NCBI GenBank assembly: GCA_945898055.1
Contig: CAMDGV010000001.1
Span: forward strand, 82,304-146,303
Direction of reading: 5' to 3'
Length of the DNA stretch: 64,000 nt
From: Akkermansia muciniphila
Lineage (GTDB): Bacteria > Verrucomicrobiota > Verrucomicrobiia > Limisphaerales > UBA9464
The first letter of the stretch is position 1; the number at the start of each line of letters is the position of its first letter. A program made the position numbers and the translations under genes. The notes below the pieces were generated by a model. The model was not told the DNA's origin. It did not search any database and saw only the letters and a list, made by a program, of their open reading frames with translations. Below, piece by piece: positions 18,659 through 27,734 of the stretch.

Positions 18659-18734
18659 AGGGCGTTAGCTCAATTGGTAGAGTAGCGGTCTCCAAAACCG
18701 TTGGTTGAAGGTTCAAGTCCCTCACGCCCTGCCA
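18659..18734 (+). tRNA. tRNA-Trp (CCA)
   Basis: Acceptor stem AGGGCGT/ACGCCCT, D-arm TAGCTCAATTGGTAGAGTA, anticodon loop CTCCAAA with anticodon CCA, T-arm GGTTCAAGTCC, encoded CCA end. It sits ahead of secE-nusG, as is common in bacteria. Confidence 0.95.
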
Positions 18735-18750
18735 ATCTGCTGGAACTATT

Positions 18751-18840
18751 GGAGGGGTGGCAGAGTGGTCGAATGCGGCGGTCTTGAAAACCGCTGTGGG
18801 TTAACGCTCACCGGGGGTTCGAATCCCTCCCCCTCCGCCA
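18751..18840 (+). tRNA. tRNA-Ser (TGA)
   Basis: A 90-base class II tRNA with acceptor stem GGAGGGG/CCCCTCC, anticodon loop CTTGAAA with anticodon TGA, and a long variable arm (around TGTGGGTTAACGCTCACC), followed by T-arm GGTTCGAATCC and CCA. It lies 16 bp after tRNA-Trp and 12 bp before secE. Confidence 0.95.
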
Positions 18841-18852
18841 GTTTGTTTTATT

Positions 18853-19119
18853 GTGAAAGACTATTTTCCGATCTTTGTTGCCGTTATCGGCGTCGTCCTC
18901 TTTATGGTTGCGTGGAAGTTGGGGTATGTGGCCAAGTTGTCCACCTACGTTGGCGAGACGCAGCAGGAGCTTAAGAAATGCAACTGGCCTACCCGCGATG
19001 AGTTAATGGATTCAACGCTGCTAATTTTTGTGATTATCGCTCTTCTGGGACTCTTCACGATGGGGGTAGATCAAATGATGATCCTGTCTCTTAAGGCGTT
19101 GCTAAAGGGTGTCTCCTAA
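18853..19119 (+). CDS. secE: Preprotein translocase subunit SecE
   Basis: Essential small subunit of the SecYEG channel. The 88-residue protein has an N-terminal hydrophobic segment (residues 5-22), the conserved amphipathic motif QQELKKCNWPTRDEL, and a C-terminal membrane helix STLLIFVIIALLGLFTMGVD. The additional N-terminal helix is not found in the minimal SecE but occurs in several phyla. Start is a GTG at 18853, 12 bp after tRNA-Ser. The stop overlaps the nusG start (TAATG). Confidence 0.93.
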   Translation: MKDYFPIFVAVIGVVLFMVAWKLGYVAKLSTYVGETQQELKKCNWPTRDELMDSTLLIFVIIALLGLFTMGVDQMMILSLKALLKGVS

Positions 19120-19667
19120 TGAAATTTCAATGGTTTGTCCTTCATACCCTCGCTGGTCAGGAGCAAAAGGTGCGGGACACCATCAATCGTCGGATCAAGA
19201 CCGATGAAATGGAGTCCCATATCAAAGAGGTCCTTCTTCCGATGGAGAAGGTTGTGGAGGTTCGCGGTGGTAAAAAGACGGTAACCAACCGCAAGCTTCA
19301 TCCAGGCTATGTCTATGTCGAGATGGCCCTCCTTGACGACGGTGGTCGCCCCATGGAAAAACCGTGGTACTTTGCCAAAGACATTCAGGGTGTCATTGGT
19401 TTTGTCGGGGGCGGGCGACCTGTTGAAGTCACGGCGGATGAGATTGCCGTGATCAAAGATCAGATCTCCGGTAGTGAGGATTCGGAGAGGCCTAAGGTCA
19501 GCTTTGATGTTGGCGAAAATGTCAAAATCAATGATGGACCGTTTATCAGCTTTACTGGAGTCATCGAAGAAGTGGAACCCGAACGGGGCAAACTGAAGGT
19601 GACCGTAGATATTTTCGGGCGTAAAACGCCCGTTGAACTCGAATATTGGCAGGTCGATAAGTCGTGA
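19119..19667 (+). CDS. nusG: Transcription termination/antitermination protein NusG
   Basis: Binds RNA polymerase and couples it to Rho or the ribosome. The 182-residue protein has the NGN domain (WFVLHTLAGQEQKVRDTI at the start, HPGYVYVEMAL in the middle) and the C-terminal KOW domain (GENVKINDGPFISFTGVIEEV). The length is typical for non-inserted NusG. The start codon overlaps the secE stop by one base, so the two are translationally coupled, and rplK follows 48 bp later. Confidence 0.96.
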   Translation: MKFQWFVLHTLAGQEQKVRDTINRRIKTDEMESHIKEVLLPMEKVVEVRGGKKTVTNRKLHPGYVYVEMALLDDGGRPMEKPWYFAKDIQGVIGFVGGGRPVEVTADEIAVIKDQISGSEDSERPKVSFDVGENVKINDGPFISFTGVIEEVEPERGKLKVTVDIFGRKTPVELEYWQVDKS

Positions 19668-19715
19668 TGCCTCTCAGCGACATAGTACACCTCCAAAACC
19701 GATAGAAAGTTAATC

Positions 19716-20141
19716 ATGGCAAAGAAAGTCACAGGCATCGTTAAGCTGCAGATTACGGCCGGTCAGGCCAATCCAGCCCCCCCAGTCGGTCCAGCGTTGG
19801 GCTCTCAAGGCATCAACATCATGGCCTTCTGCAAAGAGTTCAATGCAGCAACCAAGGATAAGGCCGGTCTGGTTATTCCGGTGATCATCACCGTTTATCA
19901 GGACAAGTCATTCACTTGCGTTTACAAGACTCCCCCTGCTTCAGTTCTTCTGAAGAAGGCCGCCGGTATCGCTTCGGGATCGAAGGTTCCCAATAAGGAC
20001 AAAGTTGGTAAAGTAACCCGCAAACAGGTTCTTGAAATTGTTAAGACCAAGTTGGTGGACATGAATGCCAATGATGAGGAAGCTGCCTTTCGCTCCATCT
20101 GCGGTACTGCGCGCAATATGGGTATCGAAGTCATTGGCTGA
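19716..20141 (+). CDS. rplK: 50S ribosomal protein L11
   Basis: Binds the GTPase-associated region of 23S rRNA. The 141-residue protein starts [20 protein letters not shown] and contains [22 protein letters not shown], both diagnostic, and the C-terminal RNA-binding domain ends [12 protein letters not shown]. Normally rplA, rplJ, rplL and rpoBC follow, but here a terminator lies 19 bp after the stop and unrelated genes follow. Confidence 0.97.
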   Translation: MAKKVTGIVKLQITAGQANPAPPVGPALGSQGINIMAFCKEFNAATKDKAGLVIPVIITVYQDKSFTCVYKTPPASVLLKKAAGIASGSKVPNKDKVGKVTRKQVLEIVKTKLVDMNANDEEAAFRSICGTARNMGIEVIG

Positions 20142-20159
20142 TTTTTAGCTTTTGTAGAT

Positions 20160-20193
20160 AAACGTCCTCCTTCCTTGAAGGTGGACGTTTTTT
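20160..20193 (+). terminator. Rho-independent terminator after rplK
   Basis: The stem AACGTCC/GGACGTT (20161-20167, 20183-20189), with further pairing CCTT/AAGG inside, runs into TTTTTT. It ends the secE-nusG-rplK unit and so separates L11 from the rest of the usual L11-rpoBC gene string. Confidence 0.8.
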
Positions 20194-20271
20194 GCTGTCG
20201 TTTTGGCAAAAGTTGGGTTTCTCCTTCAAGCAGTTAGAAGTGGGCGGTCTCAGTCTATCTCTTTCCCAAAT

Positions 20272-20853
20272 ATGCCCTCCTTTCTTGCATCGAAGCAACG
20301 TCGCGAAGGCGCTTCCGCTGGCGTTATTTTGCTGATTTTTCTCGCCGCCAGTCTTTGTTGCCTAGTTGCTTTTCAATGGTATCGCGACGCTGCCCTGCGG
20401 CAGGAAATTGCTGAGTGTTACCAACAATTGACAGGGTTGAATAACCAGAAAAACGAGATGGAAAGAGCAGGGAAACGGGTTGAAGAGGAACTCAAGCGAG
20501 TGGAGTCACTCCGAGAGCGTCTGACCGAGTTGGATAAAACCAACAAAATGGAGTTGAGTCGTTCTAAAAAAGAGTTGGCCGAAACCAGCCTTAAGTTAAC
20601 GCGGGCGATTCAGGAAGGGAATAGTTACGAGATCGCCTATCGTAAGATGACCAACGATATCGTTGTGCAGAATGAAAGTTTACGTCGACTCAATGAGGCC
20701 TATCTAAAAGGGATCGCACTTCAGAAGGATACAGTTGAAAAGTATTTTAAGTTGGCCACCGATTGTGAGGCGTTGAGTCTCAAATATAACACCCTGTTCG
20801 CCCAAGCGGAAAAACTGCAGCAAGCGTTAAATGCACCGTCGGAAAAGAAATAA
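20272..20853 (+). CDS. Hypothetical coiled-coil protein with an N-terminal membrane anchor
   Basis: A 193-residue protein I do not recognise. A single hydrophobic helix (about residues 16-36, ASAGVILLIFLAASLCCLVAF) is followed by a long charged coiled coil to the end (E/K/L-rich heptads, for example NEMERAGKRVEEELKRVESL). I chose the ATG at 20272 (MPSFLASKQRREG) rather than a TTG at 20203. It lies between the rplK terminator and a minus-strand tRNA. A periplasmic coiled-coil role is inferred only from topology. Confidence 0.6.
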   Translation: MPSFLASKQRREGASAGVILLIFLAASLCCLVAFQWYRDAALRQEIAECYQQLTGLNNQKNEMERAGKRVEEELKRVESLRERLTELDKTNKMELSRSKKELAETSLKLTRAIQEGNSYEIAYRKMTNDIVVQNESLRRLNEAYLKGIALQKDTVEKYFKLATDCEALSLKYNTLFAQAEKLQQALNAPSEKK

Positions 20854-20921
20854 AGCGAATCCGAAGGTGCCGACTGGGGGTATCCTCTTTAAGCCGAGCA
20901 AGGCTTAATTTACTGAAGAAT

Positions 20922-20997
<76 letters not shown>

Positions 20998-21193
20998 TAC
21001 CGTAGGATCCGGTTAACCGCTCGGCAGCAGCACTTATGGCACTCCCTCTAAGTCAGAAGAGAATGTCAGTAACTACGCTCGACTCTAGAGCAACCCGGCA
21101 ACTGACCACGAGTTCTCTACACCAAAGTCACTTAGGTTCGCAAGCAAGACGTCGGATGTCTGGAAAAAGACGGGGCTAAAAAATCAAGGAGAG

Positions 21194-22615
21194 TTAACGA
21201 CCTGGGATTTCCACGGTGTCGATCTTAAGTCGCCAGTCGGCAAAAGTCGGGCCGATCTCGAGCAGAATGACTGTCGCAAAGTTAAAACCATTCCCTTGCC
21301 CGTAGACACTATCGGGCGAGACATTCAGCGTCCAGACTGAGCCTTCTGGAAGCGGTCGCGCGAGTCCGGTTTCGATGGATCCAGCAGCGATCGATGGATC
21401 TTCGGAGATCTTGGCTTCTTGCCAATGCCGAAATATTCCGCGACTTGCGATGAGACGTCGCATCAGTGGATTCGGAGCCGCAGCGTGTTGATGGGCACGG
21501 ATCACCGCCTGAATTTTGGCGGTGGAACTACTTTGTGTTTTAAGGAGGTGAGCCACGGCGGGCTGTCCGTAAACAGCCGCACGACCGGGGTTGTCTGCGA
21601 AAGCCGGTTCGGCTCCGAAGACAGTGAAATCATTCCACATGAAGCCGATGACAAAGGGCGTGGTTGGAGCGGTGGGACGAAAGTTATGGAGCAGTCCACC
21701 GGCAGCTGAGGCTGAGATGGGATCGGTCAGTAACCAATTTGGATGAGATTTGACGAGTTCGGTTTGGTGGAGATCGCCCAGTAGTTGAAAGCGGTTCGTC
21801 CCACTGCTATTCAGGAGTGATCGAGGGTCGAATCCGGGCTCCATCCCTCCGTGACACATTTGGACAAAATCAGTACTAGATCCGAGGTAAAGTGCGACCG
21901 GTAAAAAATCGTAAGCGCGGAGCACTTTGGCCGCATCAAAGTCGGGTCCGTATTTGCCACGACCTTCCGCTAAAAATCCATAGCGTGAAACGAGAGCCAC
22001 ATCTTCGTGATTACCTCGCACTAGCAAGATGCGGCCAGGATTGGCGGTGGCGAGTCGGAGCAGGGTATAGATCACCTCGACGCCATAGACCCCTCGATCA
22101 GTGTAATCCCCGAGGAACGCCATGTGAAAGGAAGGGTTGGTCAGAGTGAAGCCATTGAGAAATCCTGACTCCTGAAGACGTCCGAGAATCGCCATAAGGG
22201 AGTGGATATCTCCATGAAGATCACCTTGAAGAAGGACTTTAGAGCCGGGGGGTAAGAGTCGTTTTTGAACGAAGGGCTCGAAGGAGGGGTTGGGGGCAGG
22301 AAGGCGGTTACCAGCCACCGACCAAAACTGGGGTGTGGGTCCAGGACCAGTCCAAGCAAGGTTCGCCGCCATTGCGCCATTGGTGGATAAGGAGAAGAAG
22401 CGATCGAGTTCTGCACTGAGGGTGGCAAACCGTTTGAGCGGGAGCAGGCCTTGAGGAGGAAGGCGTCCTCCTAGGATGCGATTCTTAGGGAGTTTTAGGC
22501 AAGCAGCGTGCCATTCAGCAAAGGACGGAGTTGCGTCTCCTGAACCTTGTGCGGCCAGCGAGCCACCTAGGAAGAGAGGCAGCAGCAGAAGGAAGAGGCG
22601 GATTTGGAGGGGCAT
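21194..22615 (-). CDS. Secreted PPP-family metallophosphoesterase
   Basis: A 473-residue protein with a clear signal peptide (MPLQIRLFLLLLPLFLGGSLAAQ), so it is periplasmic or secreted. Catalytic motifs of Ser/Thr phosphatase-like calcineurin enzymes are present in order: GDLHGDIHS (near residue 130), GDYTDRG (near 168) and RGNHE (near 200), with a later histidine in IRAHQHA. The metal-binding residues are intact. It may act on phosphoproteins or other phosphoesters. No neighbour suggests a substrate; an Lrp-type regulator is divergently oriented 127 bp away. Confidence 0.85.
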   Translation of the reverse strand: MPLQIRLFLLLLPLFLGGSLAAQGSGDATPSFAEWHAACLKLPKNRILGGRLPPQGLLPLKRFATLSAELDRFFSLSTNGAMAANLAWTGPGPTPQFWSVAGNRLPAPNPSFEPFVQKRLLPPGSKVLLQGDLHGDIHSLMAILGRLQESGFLNGFTLTNPSFHMAFLGDYTDRGVYGVEVIYTLLRLATANPGRILLVRGNHEDVALVSRYGFLAEGRGKYGPDFDAAKVLRAYDFLPVALYLGSSTDFVQMCHGGMEPGFDPRSLLNSSGTNRFQLLGDLHQTELVKSHPNWLLTDPISASAAGGLLHNFRPTAPTTPFVIGFMWNDFTVFGAEPAFADNPGRAAVYGQPAVAHLLKTQSSSTAKIQAVIRAHQHAAAPNPLMRRLIASRGIFRHWQEAKISEDPSIAAGSIETGLARPLPEGSVWTLNVSPDSVYGQGNGFNFATVILLEIGPTFADWRLKIDTVEIPGR

Positions 22616-22742
22616 TGTTATGGGTTCTAGTGCTCAAAAGTAGCCCGAAGAGAGGCGACGAGGCTACCTTTCTATCATCGCTTAGAGAAAGTTAGATAAT
22701 TTCTCTCTTCAAACGGAGCTCAACCTCCGCTTACCTCGCTCT

Positions 22743-23222
22743 ATGGATTTGCTTATTAAGTTACTACGCCAAAATTCCTCACTCAGTCCTGCCACCATGG
22801 GAGCGATGCTTTGCCAAAGCGAAGCAGAGGTTCGCACGGCGATTGCTCAGATGGAGAAGGACGGAATTTTGCTCGGTTACCGAGCGATTATTAACGAGGA
22901 GAAGTTGGGTCAAGAGAGAGTTCGTGCGGTGATTGAAGTAAAGATTACCCCGGAACGCGGGGGCGGTTTTGATAAATTAGCAGGACGGATTTCTAAGTAT
23001 GAGGAGGTACGTTCCTGTCATTTGATGTCGGGCGGTTATGATCTGATGGTGGAGGTGGAAGGATCCAATTTGAGGGAAGTGGCAACCTTTGTTTCGGAGA
23101 AGTTATCGACGATCCAAGGGGTGCTTTCCACAGCGACACACTTTGTTTTGCGAGCTTATAAAGAGCAGGGAGTCTTGATGAGACGCGACGCGACAGACGA
23201 GCGACTTTCTGTGACGCCCTGA
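22743..23222 (+). CDS. Lrp/AsnC-family transcriptional regulator
   Basis: A 159-residue protein with an N-terminal winged-helix (about 1-60, with LLRQNSSLSPATMGAMLCQSEAEVRTAIAQMEKDGILLGY) and a C-terminal RAM ligand-binding domain, including EEVRSCHLMSGGYDLMVEVEG. The RAM domain senses amino acids or similar small molecules. Lrp-like genes often sit beside an aminotransferase, but none is here. A short gap to a DUF4230 gene suggests possible co-transcription. Confidence 0.88.
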   Translation: MDLLIKLLRQNSSLSPATMGAMLCQSEAEVRTAIAQMEKDGILLGYRAIINEEKLGQERVRAVIEVKITPERGGGFDKLAGRISKYEEVRSCHLMSGGYDLMVEVEGSNLREVATFVSEKLSTIQGVLSTATHFVLRAYKEQGVLMRRDATDERLSVTP

Positions 23223-23299
23223 GTGCGTGGCGATTCGGAAGGATCGTGATGGTTAAAGATCGCGGATGGTTAGCGGAGAGATCGAATTAAAAGTTTACT

Positions 23300-23881
23300 A
23301 TGCAACAGAGAATTTTCCTCTCGTTCGGGTTGGGTTTAGCGTTGGCTTTTGCCGTGAGTCTTGGGGTCATATTGGGCCGCAGACTGCCGATGAGCGACCG
23401 ATCATCGGTCATCGCCGTCACCTCAGAGCTGCTGCGGAGAGTTCAGGATCTGAACCAATTGGTGACGGTCCGGTACGTGATCGAAAAGGTTGTTTTGTTA
23501 GAAGATGTGAAGTGGTACGGGGAGAATCGAGTATTGATGGTCGTTCATGGCCACGCTAACGCAGGGATTGATTTGTCGCGGGTTCAACCACAGCACCTCG
23601 AAGTGAAGGGACGTTCGATTCTTTTGCGACTGCCTTCGGCCCGGTTGTTAGACGTCTATTTGGATGATCGACGTTCGCAAGTGGTGGAGCGTAGCACTGG
23701 GCTTTTGAGGGAGTTTGACAAGGACTTGGAACAGAACGCTCGAAGGCAGGCTTTAGACACCATTCGAGTTGCCGTGCGTGACAGCGGAATTCTACGGGAA
23801 GCGGAGGAGCGTGCCCGTCGGCAGTTGGAGACTTTGTTTCGTGCCGCCGGTTTTGAATCGGTGACCTTCAAGGGCGAGTAA
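23300..23881 (+). CDS. DUF4230 domain protein
   Basis: A 193-residue protein with an N-terminal membrane helix (about 6-27) and a DUF4230-type domain. The identifying pattern is LVTVRYVIEKVVLLED, then VLMVVHGHANAGIDLSRV. Function of the family is not known. The protein probably faces the periplasm or cytoplasmic membrane surface. Its stop is 19 bp from the end of the convergent ECF sigma gene. Confidence 0.8.
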   Translation: MQQRIFLSFGLGLALAFAVSLGVILGRRLPMSDRSSVIAVTSELLRRVQDLNQLVTVRYVIEKVVLLEDVKWYGENRVLMVVHGHANAGIDLSRVQPQHLEVKGRSILLRLPSARLLDVYLDDRRSQVVERSTGLLREFDKDLEQNARRQALDTIRVAVRDSGILREAEERARRQLETLFRAAGFESVTFKGE

Positions 23882-23900
23882 ACGACGAGAGAATTGGGCG

Positions 23901-24503
23901 TCAGTTCCATTCTCCGCTATCGAGATAAGGTTTGAGACGTGCCTTGAGGACTTCACGGGCCCGATGGATCAGGGACTTGGTGGCCTGCAGAGAGGTGCCG
24001 AGCACCGCAGCGATTTCGTCATAACTGAGTTCCCCTTCGCGGCAGAGGAAAAGTGCTGTTCGTTGTTTTTCAGGGAGATCCTTCAGCGCCTCTTCCACTT
24101 TGAGAAAGAGCTCTTCGCGAACGATCTCTGTATTGGCAGGCAGTTGCCGAGCATCCTCGATTTGACGCAGCGCCTGTGACTCATCATCGGGCGCTGTTTC
24201 ATCGAGAGAGGAAGCGGGATGCCGAGAGCGTCGTCGGATTTCGTTGAGGCAGAGGTTTCGAGCAATGGTGAAGAGGAAGGAAGCGAAGCGGGCGTTGGGT
24301 TGGTAGCGATCGGCTGTTTTCCAAAGTTGCACGAAGGTTGCTTGGGCAAGGTCTTCGGATTCATCTGGGTCGGGAAGTGTCCGATAAACAAAGCCGATGA
24401 CCGGATGCCGCCATTTTTGGACCAGTTCGGTGAAAGCCGAACGGTCACCGCATTTAACCCTCAGCATCAGGTCGACATCCGGATCAGTAGGAATGTCAGC
24501 CAT
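23901..24503 (-). CDS. ECF RNA polymerase sigma factor
   Basis: A 200-residue sigma-70 family protein with region 2 (GFVYRTLPDPDESEDLAQATF and FASFLFTIARNLCLNEIRRR) and region 4 (LPEKQRTALFLCREGELSYDEIAAVLGTSLQATKSLIHRAREVL). No anti-sigma gene is adjacent, so the signal that controls it is unknown. Start is the ATG at 24503. Confidence 0.93.
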   Translation of the reverse strand: MADIPTDPDVDLMLRVKCGDRSAFTELVQKWRHPVIGFVYRTLPDPDESEDLAQATFVQLWKTADRYQPNARFASFLFTIARNLCLNEIRRRSRHPASSLDETAPDDESQALRQIEDARQLPANTEIVREELFLKVEEALKDLPEKQRTALFLCREGELSYDEIAAVLGTSLQATKSLIHRAREVLKARLKPYLDSGEWN

Positions 24504-24567
24504 CGTTTGGTGAACTGTCTTTTAATCAGGTAACCGAAACAAGAATTGTCGCCCGAAATTCTACGGT

Positions 24568-25386
24568 TTAGTTGGAGCTCGATTTCCCATTGGCAGCGAC
24601 GAAGGACTTGGCTTTGGTGACAAATTCATTGGGATCACGGGCAAAGTCAGCACTATCAGTTTCAATGGCAAGGCGGCCCTTGTAGCCCGATTTTTGCAGT
24701 TCAGCGAAGAGCCCTTTGAAGTTACTTTTACCCTCGCCAATGTGGGTATCAAAGGAGACATCCGCCCCCTGAGTCTTCTCAATTCGCTTGTCTTTGAGAT
24801 GCAGATCAAAGACGCGCCCACCGTATTCCTGATAAACTCGGGCGGCGTCGAATCCGGCGCTGGTTACCCAACCGATATCCATGCAGACGCCGATACGTTT
24901 ATCGCGATGGGAGATGATTTGTTTCACCACGGCAGGATTGCCGTAGAGCGAGGTGATACCGTGATTATGAACAGCCACCTTGATGTCATATTCCTTGGCG
25001 AGTTCCTCGAGGTTATCCCAGATGCGGAAGTCGCTGGGTTCAACAATAATGAGTTGGATCCCCATAAATTTAGCGAAAGTGAAGAGTCGTCGGTTTTTTT
25101 CTTTGTCCATTGAAGTTCCAGCGACGCCAAATGTGTAGGCACGGAGTCCGGCGGTATCAAGAGCCGCCTTCTTTTTCCCCCACTCTTCCTGTGTGGCGGC
25201 AGGATCAATATGGCTGTTAATTACCTGTAAATCTTTGATGCCGTGCTTTGTAGCGAACTCAATGACTTGTTCAAACTTCAGATTGCGGAGAGTCCAAGTC
25301 TGGAGTGCGAGTTGGTCAGATAGATCGGCCGCAGGAGAGGACAGAGCTAGAGCGACCACGAGTGACACAAAGAGAAAGCGCTTCAT
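24568..25386 (-). CDS. Secreted sugar phosphate isomerase/epimerase-like TIM barrel protein
   Basis: A 272-residue protein of the xylose isomerase-like AP endonuclease 2 superfamily. A signal peptide is clear (MKRFLFVSLVVALALSSPAA), placing it in the periplasm. The barrel motifs VEPSDFRIWDNLEELAKEYDIKV, CMDIGWVTSAGFD and VFDLHLKD hold the usual metal-binding Glu, Asp and His. Similar secreted proteins are frequent in Planctomycetes and Verrucomicrobia, in sugar or inositol metabolism. Start at the ATG at 25386, since the longer frame would place residues before the signal peptide. Confidence 0.83.
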   Translation of the reverse strand: MKRFLFVSLVVALALSSPAADLSDQLALQTWTLRNLKFEQVIEFATKHGIKDLQVINSHIDPAATQEEWGKKKAALDTAGLRAYTFGVAGTSMDKEKNRRLFTFAKFMGIQLIIVEPSDFRIWDNLEELAKEYDIKVAVHNHGITSLYGNPAVVKQIISHRDKRIGVCMDIGWVTSAGFDAARVYQEYGGRVFDLHLKDKRIEKTQGADVSFDTHIGEGKSNFKGLFAELQKSGYKGRLAIETDSADFARDPNEFVTKAKSFVAANGKSSSN

Positions 25387-25506
25387 AGGGTAAGGAGAGA
25401 TAAACAGATTAGGGGCCATCGATCAAATAAGAAGAACGATGGAAGTAGGGGGGTGGGCGCCACTCGCCCATTGTGTCGGGTTCTCAGAAATGTTGGATAG
25501 GAGGTG

Positions 25507-26271
25507 ATGAAACGAACTAAGTCAGAAATGACGCCCCAACTCTTAAGACGGCTGCCCGAATCTCTTCCCGGAGCGCGTATGTCTGAAATGTCAGCGGAGG
25601 ATCGTCCTCGAGAGCGATTGGTTCGCGAAGGAGTTACTGTACTTCGTTCAGGTGAACTCTTGGGAATCCTTTTACGGACCGGATTTCGAGGAGCTAACGC
25701 GGTGATGGTCGGTGACGAATTGCTGCGACATTTCGGGAGTCTGGAAGGATTAGCCCGTTCGTCATTGGATGAATTGCGCCAAGTGAAAGGGGTGGGAACG
25801 GATAAAGCGGCGACCCTACTCGCCGCCTTAGAATTGGTTCGAAGAATGTCTCGTGAGCGGCGACCGGACGCCCCAGAAATGGATACCCCAGCCAAGGTCG
25901 CGGATTTGTTGCGGGACGATGCATTGGCTTGGAGCACAGAGCGAATGATCGTTCTCTTATTAAACACCCGTTGCCGATTGATCCGGATGGAAACCATTTC
26001 AGAGGGCCTTTTAGATCAAGTCTTGGTGCATGCACGTGAAGTCTTCCGGCCCGCGATTGCCGCAGGGGCTTTCTCGGTGGTCTTAGTTCACAATCATCCC
26101 AGTGGGGATCCAACCCCATCGGAAGCGGATATTCGAGTGACCCGAGATTTGATCCGTGCTGGATCGTTACTTCGCATTGAGGTTCTTGATCACGTCGTCT
26201 TGGGACGTTCAACTGCGAGTCGTCCACTCGACTTTTGCTCCATGCGCGAATTGGGCTATTTTCATAAATAA
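25507..26271 (+). CDS. radC: RadC-family JAB domain protein
   Basis: A 254-residue RadC/YeeS type protein. The N-terminal half has a helix-hairpin-helix-like segment (VKGVGTDKAATLLAALELVRR), and the C-terminal half has the JAB/MPN+ metalloprotease-like motif HNHPSGDPTPSEAD. RadC was named for DNA repair, but its role there has been questioned. The start is uncertain: GTG 25504, ATG 25507, or ATG 25579 if the first 24 residues are not translated. Confidence 0.88.
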   Translation: MKRTKSEMTPQLLRRLPESLPGARMSEMSAEDRPRERLVREGVTVLRSGELLGILLRTGFRGANAVMVGDELLRHFGSLEGLARSSLDELRQVKGVGTDKAATLLAALELVRRMSRERRPDAPEMDTPAKVADLLRDDALAWSTERMIVLLLNTRCRLIRMETISEGLLDQVLVHAREVFRPAIAAGAFSVVLVHNHPSGDPTPSEADIRVTRDLIRAGSLLRIEVLDHVVLGRSTASRPLDFCSMRELGYFHK

Positions 26272-26549
26272 AAAAAGGGTGCCCGTCTTATAACTCGCGT
26301 TGCGTCCTCAGCGAGGGACAAGCAAGGGGCCCAAGACGTCGCCCGGAGAGAACTGCGGGAAGGGACAGGCTCACTGATTTAGGGCGGTACTTTAAATCGA
26401 ACAGGTAAACCTCTCAATCGTGGATTACAATTGAGGTTTTTTCGCAAAAACGTGGTCGCCTGAAATCTCGTGTGATTCCCTGTTCGCCAAAGGCGGGTCA
26501 AAACGGCTTCAATAAGCCTGATGCGACACGCGATTTCCAGAGCTCTGCT
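26272..26549. other. Intergenic region, no gene supported
   Basis: Nearly 280 bp between radC and the flavoprotein gene. Only short shadow frames are present, and I see no recognisable RNA or repeat. Confidence 0.5.
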
Positions 26550-27734
26550 ATGAACGATCCTGAGGTACTTATAATTGGAGGCGGGGCGGCCGGTCTTTTT
26601 TGCGCTCGGACCGCAGCTTTGCGAGGTTTGCGTGTGGAATTGCTCGAGCATACTTCTCGGCCCGGTACTAAAATCCTGATCTCTGGTGGTGGACGTTGCA
26701 ATTTTACAAATATGGGGGCGACCGCAGCCAATTACCTCACTTCTGGGAGTCCTCATTTTGTGAAGTCCTCTTTGGCCCGCTATTCTTCTGCCGATTTTCT
26801 CAGTCTGGTTGAAAGGCATGGAATTGCTTGGCACGAAAAAAAACTCGGTCAACTTTTCTGCGACGTCAGTTCCAAACAGATTCTTCGTTTACTCGAGGAC
26901 GAATGCGCCGATTCAGGGGTAACGATTACTGTCGCCTGTCAGGTGACTTCGGTGGTTCGGAATCCCGATGGCAACTGGGTTGTCACGACCTCTCTCGGAG
27001 TTAAAACCGCTCGATCATTGGTCATAGCCACAGGAGGCCTTTCTTTTTCAAAACTAGGGGCGACGCCCTTTGGTTACGACATCGCTAAGCAGTTCGGGGT
27101 ACCACTGGTACCAACCCGACCCGGTTTAGTTCCCTTGACTCTTTCGCAGACTGCCTACAGTGCGTTTATTGCGTTAAGTGGGCTATCGGTGGATTGTGAA
27201 ACCTACGGCGGACGAGGGGGCCCGCGCTTTCGCGAAAACGTTCTATTCACGCACCGTGGACTGAGTGGGCCTTCCATTCTGCAAATCTCCAATTACCTGA
27301 AACCCGGCGAATCGTTTCGGATTAATCTTTTACCTGGTGTCGATGCCCTCGAGTTTCTGCGGGCGAATCGGGCCGGCGGTAAAGAGTTAAAAACCATTTT
27401 AAAGCAGATTTTCCCTGAACGATTTATCCAAGCTTGGTTACCCGAAGAGGTTCGCTCGCGACAATTGGCTCAGCTTCCGCAAAAGGACCTTGAATTACTG
27501 GCTGCACGGTTGAATGCATGGGAAGTCACGCCAAATGGTGAGGAAGGCTATCCAAAAGCTGAGGTCACCCTTGGAGGAATTGCTACGTCGGCTCTTTCTT
27601 CTAAAACTTTGGAATGTCGGGAGGTCCCAGGATTATTTTTTATTGGTGAAGTTGTGGATATAACTGGCTGGCTAGGGGGGTATAATTTCCAGTGGGCGTG
27701 GTCCAGCGGTTACGCCAGCGGACAGGCTGTGTGA
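26550..27734 (+). CDS. BaiN/RdsA-like NAD(P)/FAD-dependent oxidoreductase (HI0933 family)
   Basis: A 394-residue flavoprotein. The FAD-binding Rossmann motif VLIIGGGAAGLFCARTAALRG is at the N-terminus (residues about 6-26), followed by the family signature ISGGGRCNFTN. The middle has VIATGGLSFSKLGATPFGYDIAKQFGV and the C-terminus LFFIGEVVDITGWLGGYNFQWAWSSG, both typical of the HI0933 family. Substrate is not known for most members. I used the ATG at 26550 (MNDPEVL); an ATT-type start at 26472 would add 26 atypical residues. Confidence 0.88.
   Translation: MNDPEVLIIGGGAAGLFCARTAALRGLRVELLEHTSRPGTKILISGGGRCNFTNMGATAANYLTSGSPHFVKSSLARYSSADFLSLVERHGIAWHEKKLGQLFCDVSSKQILRLLEDECADSGVTITVACQVTSVVRNPDGNWVVTTSLGVKTARSLVIATGGLSFSKLGATPFGYDIAKQFGVPLVPTRPGLVPLTLSQTAYSAFIALSGLSVDCETYGGRGGPRFRENVLFTHRGLSGPSILQISNYLKPGESFRINLLPGVDALEFLRANRAGGKELKTILKQIFPERFIQAWLPEEVRSRQLAQLPQKDLELLAARLNAWEVTPNGEEGYPKAEVTLGGIATSALSSKTLECREVPGLFFIGEVVDITGWLGGYNFQWAWSSGYASGQAV

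Noticed and set aside
18705-18974. 89-residue frame across two tRNA genes
   Set aside because: It runs through tRNA-Trp and tRNA-Ser and into secE in the wrong frame.
20998-21193. Possible small RNA (6S-like) in the gap between tRNA and phosphatase genes
   Set aside because: Some short pairings exist, but none fits the conserved 6S, SRP or RNase P motifs I know, so I do not call an RNA gene.
25383-25997. 204-residue open frame on the minus strand
   Set aside because: Basic and Ser/Arg/Thr-rich, antisense to radC, with no domain pattern. A reading-frame shadow.
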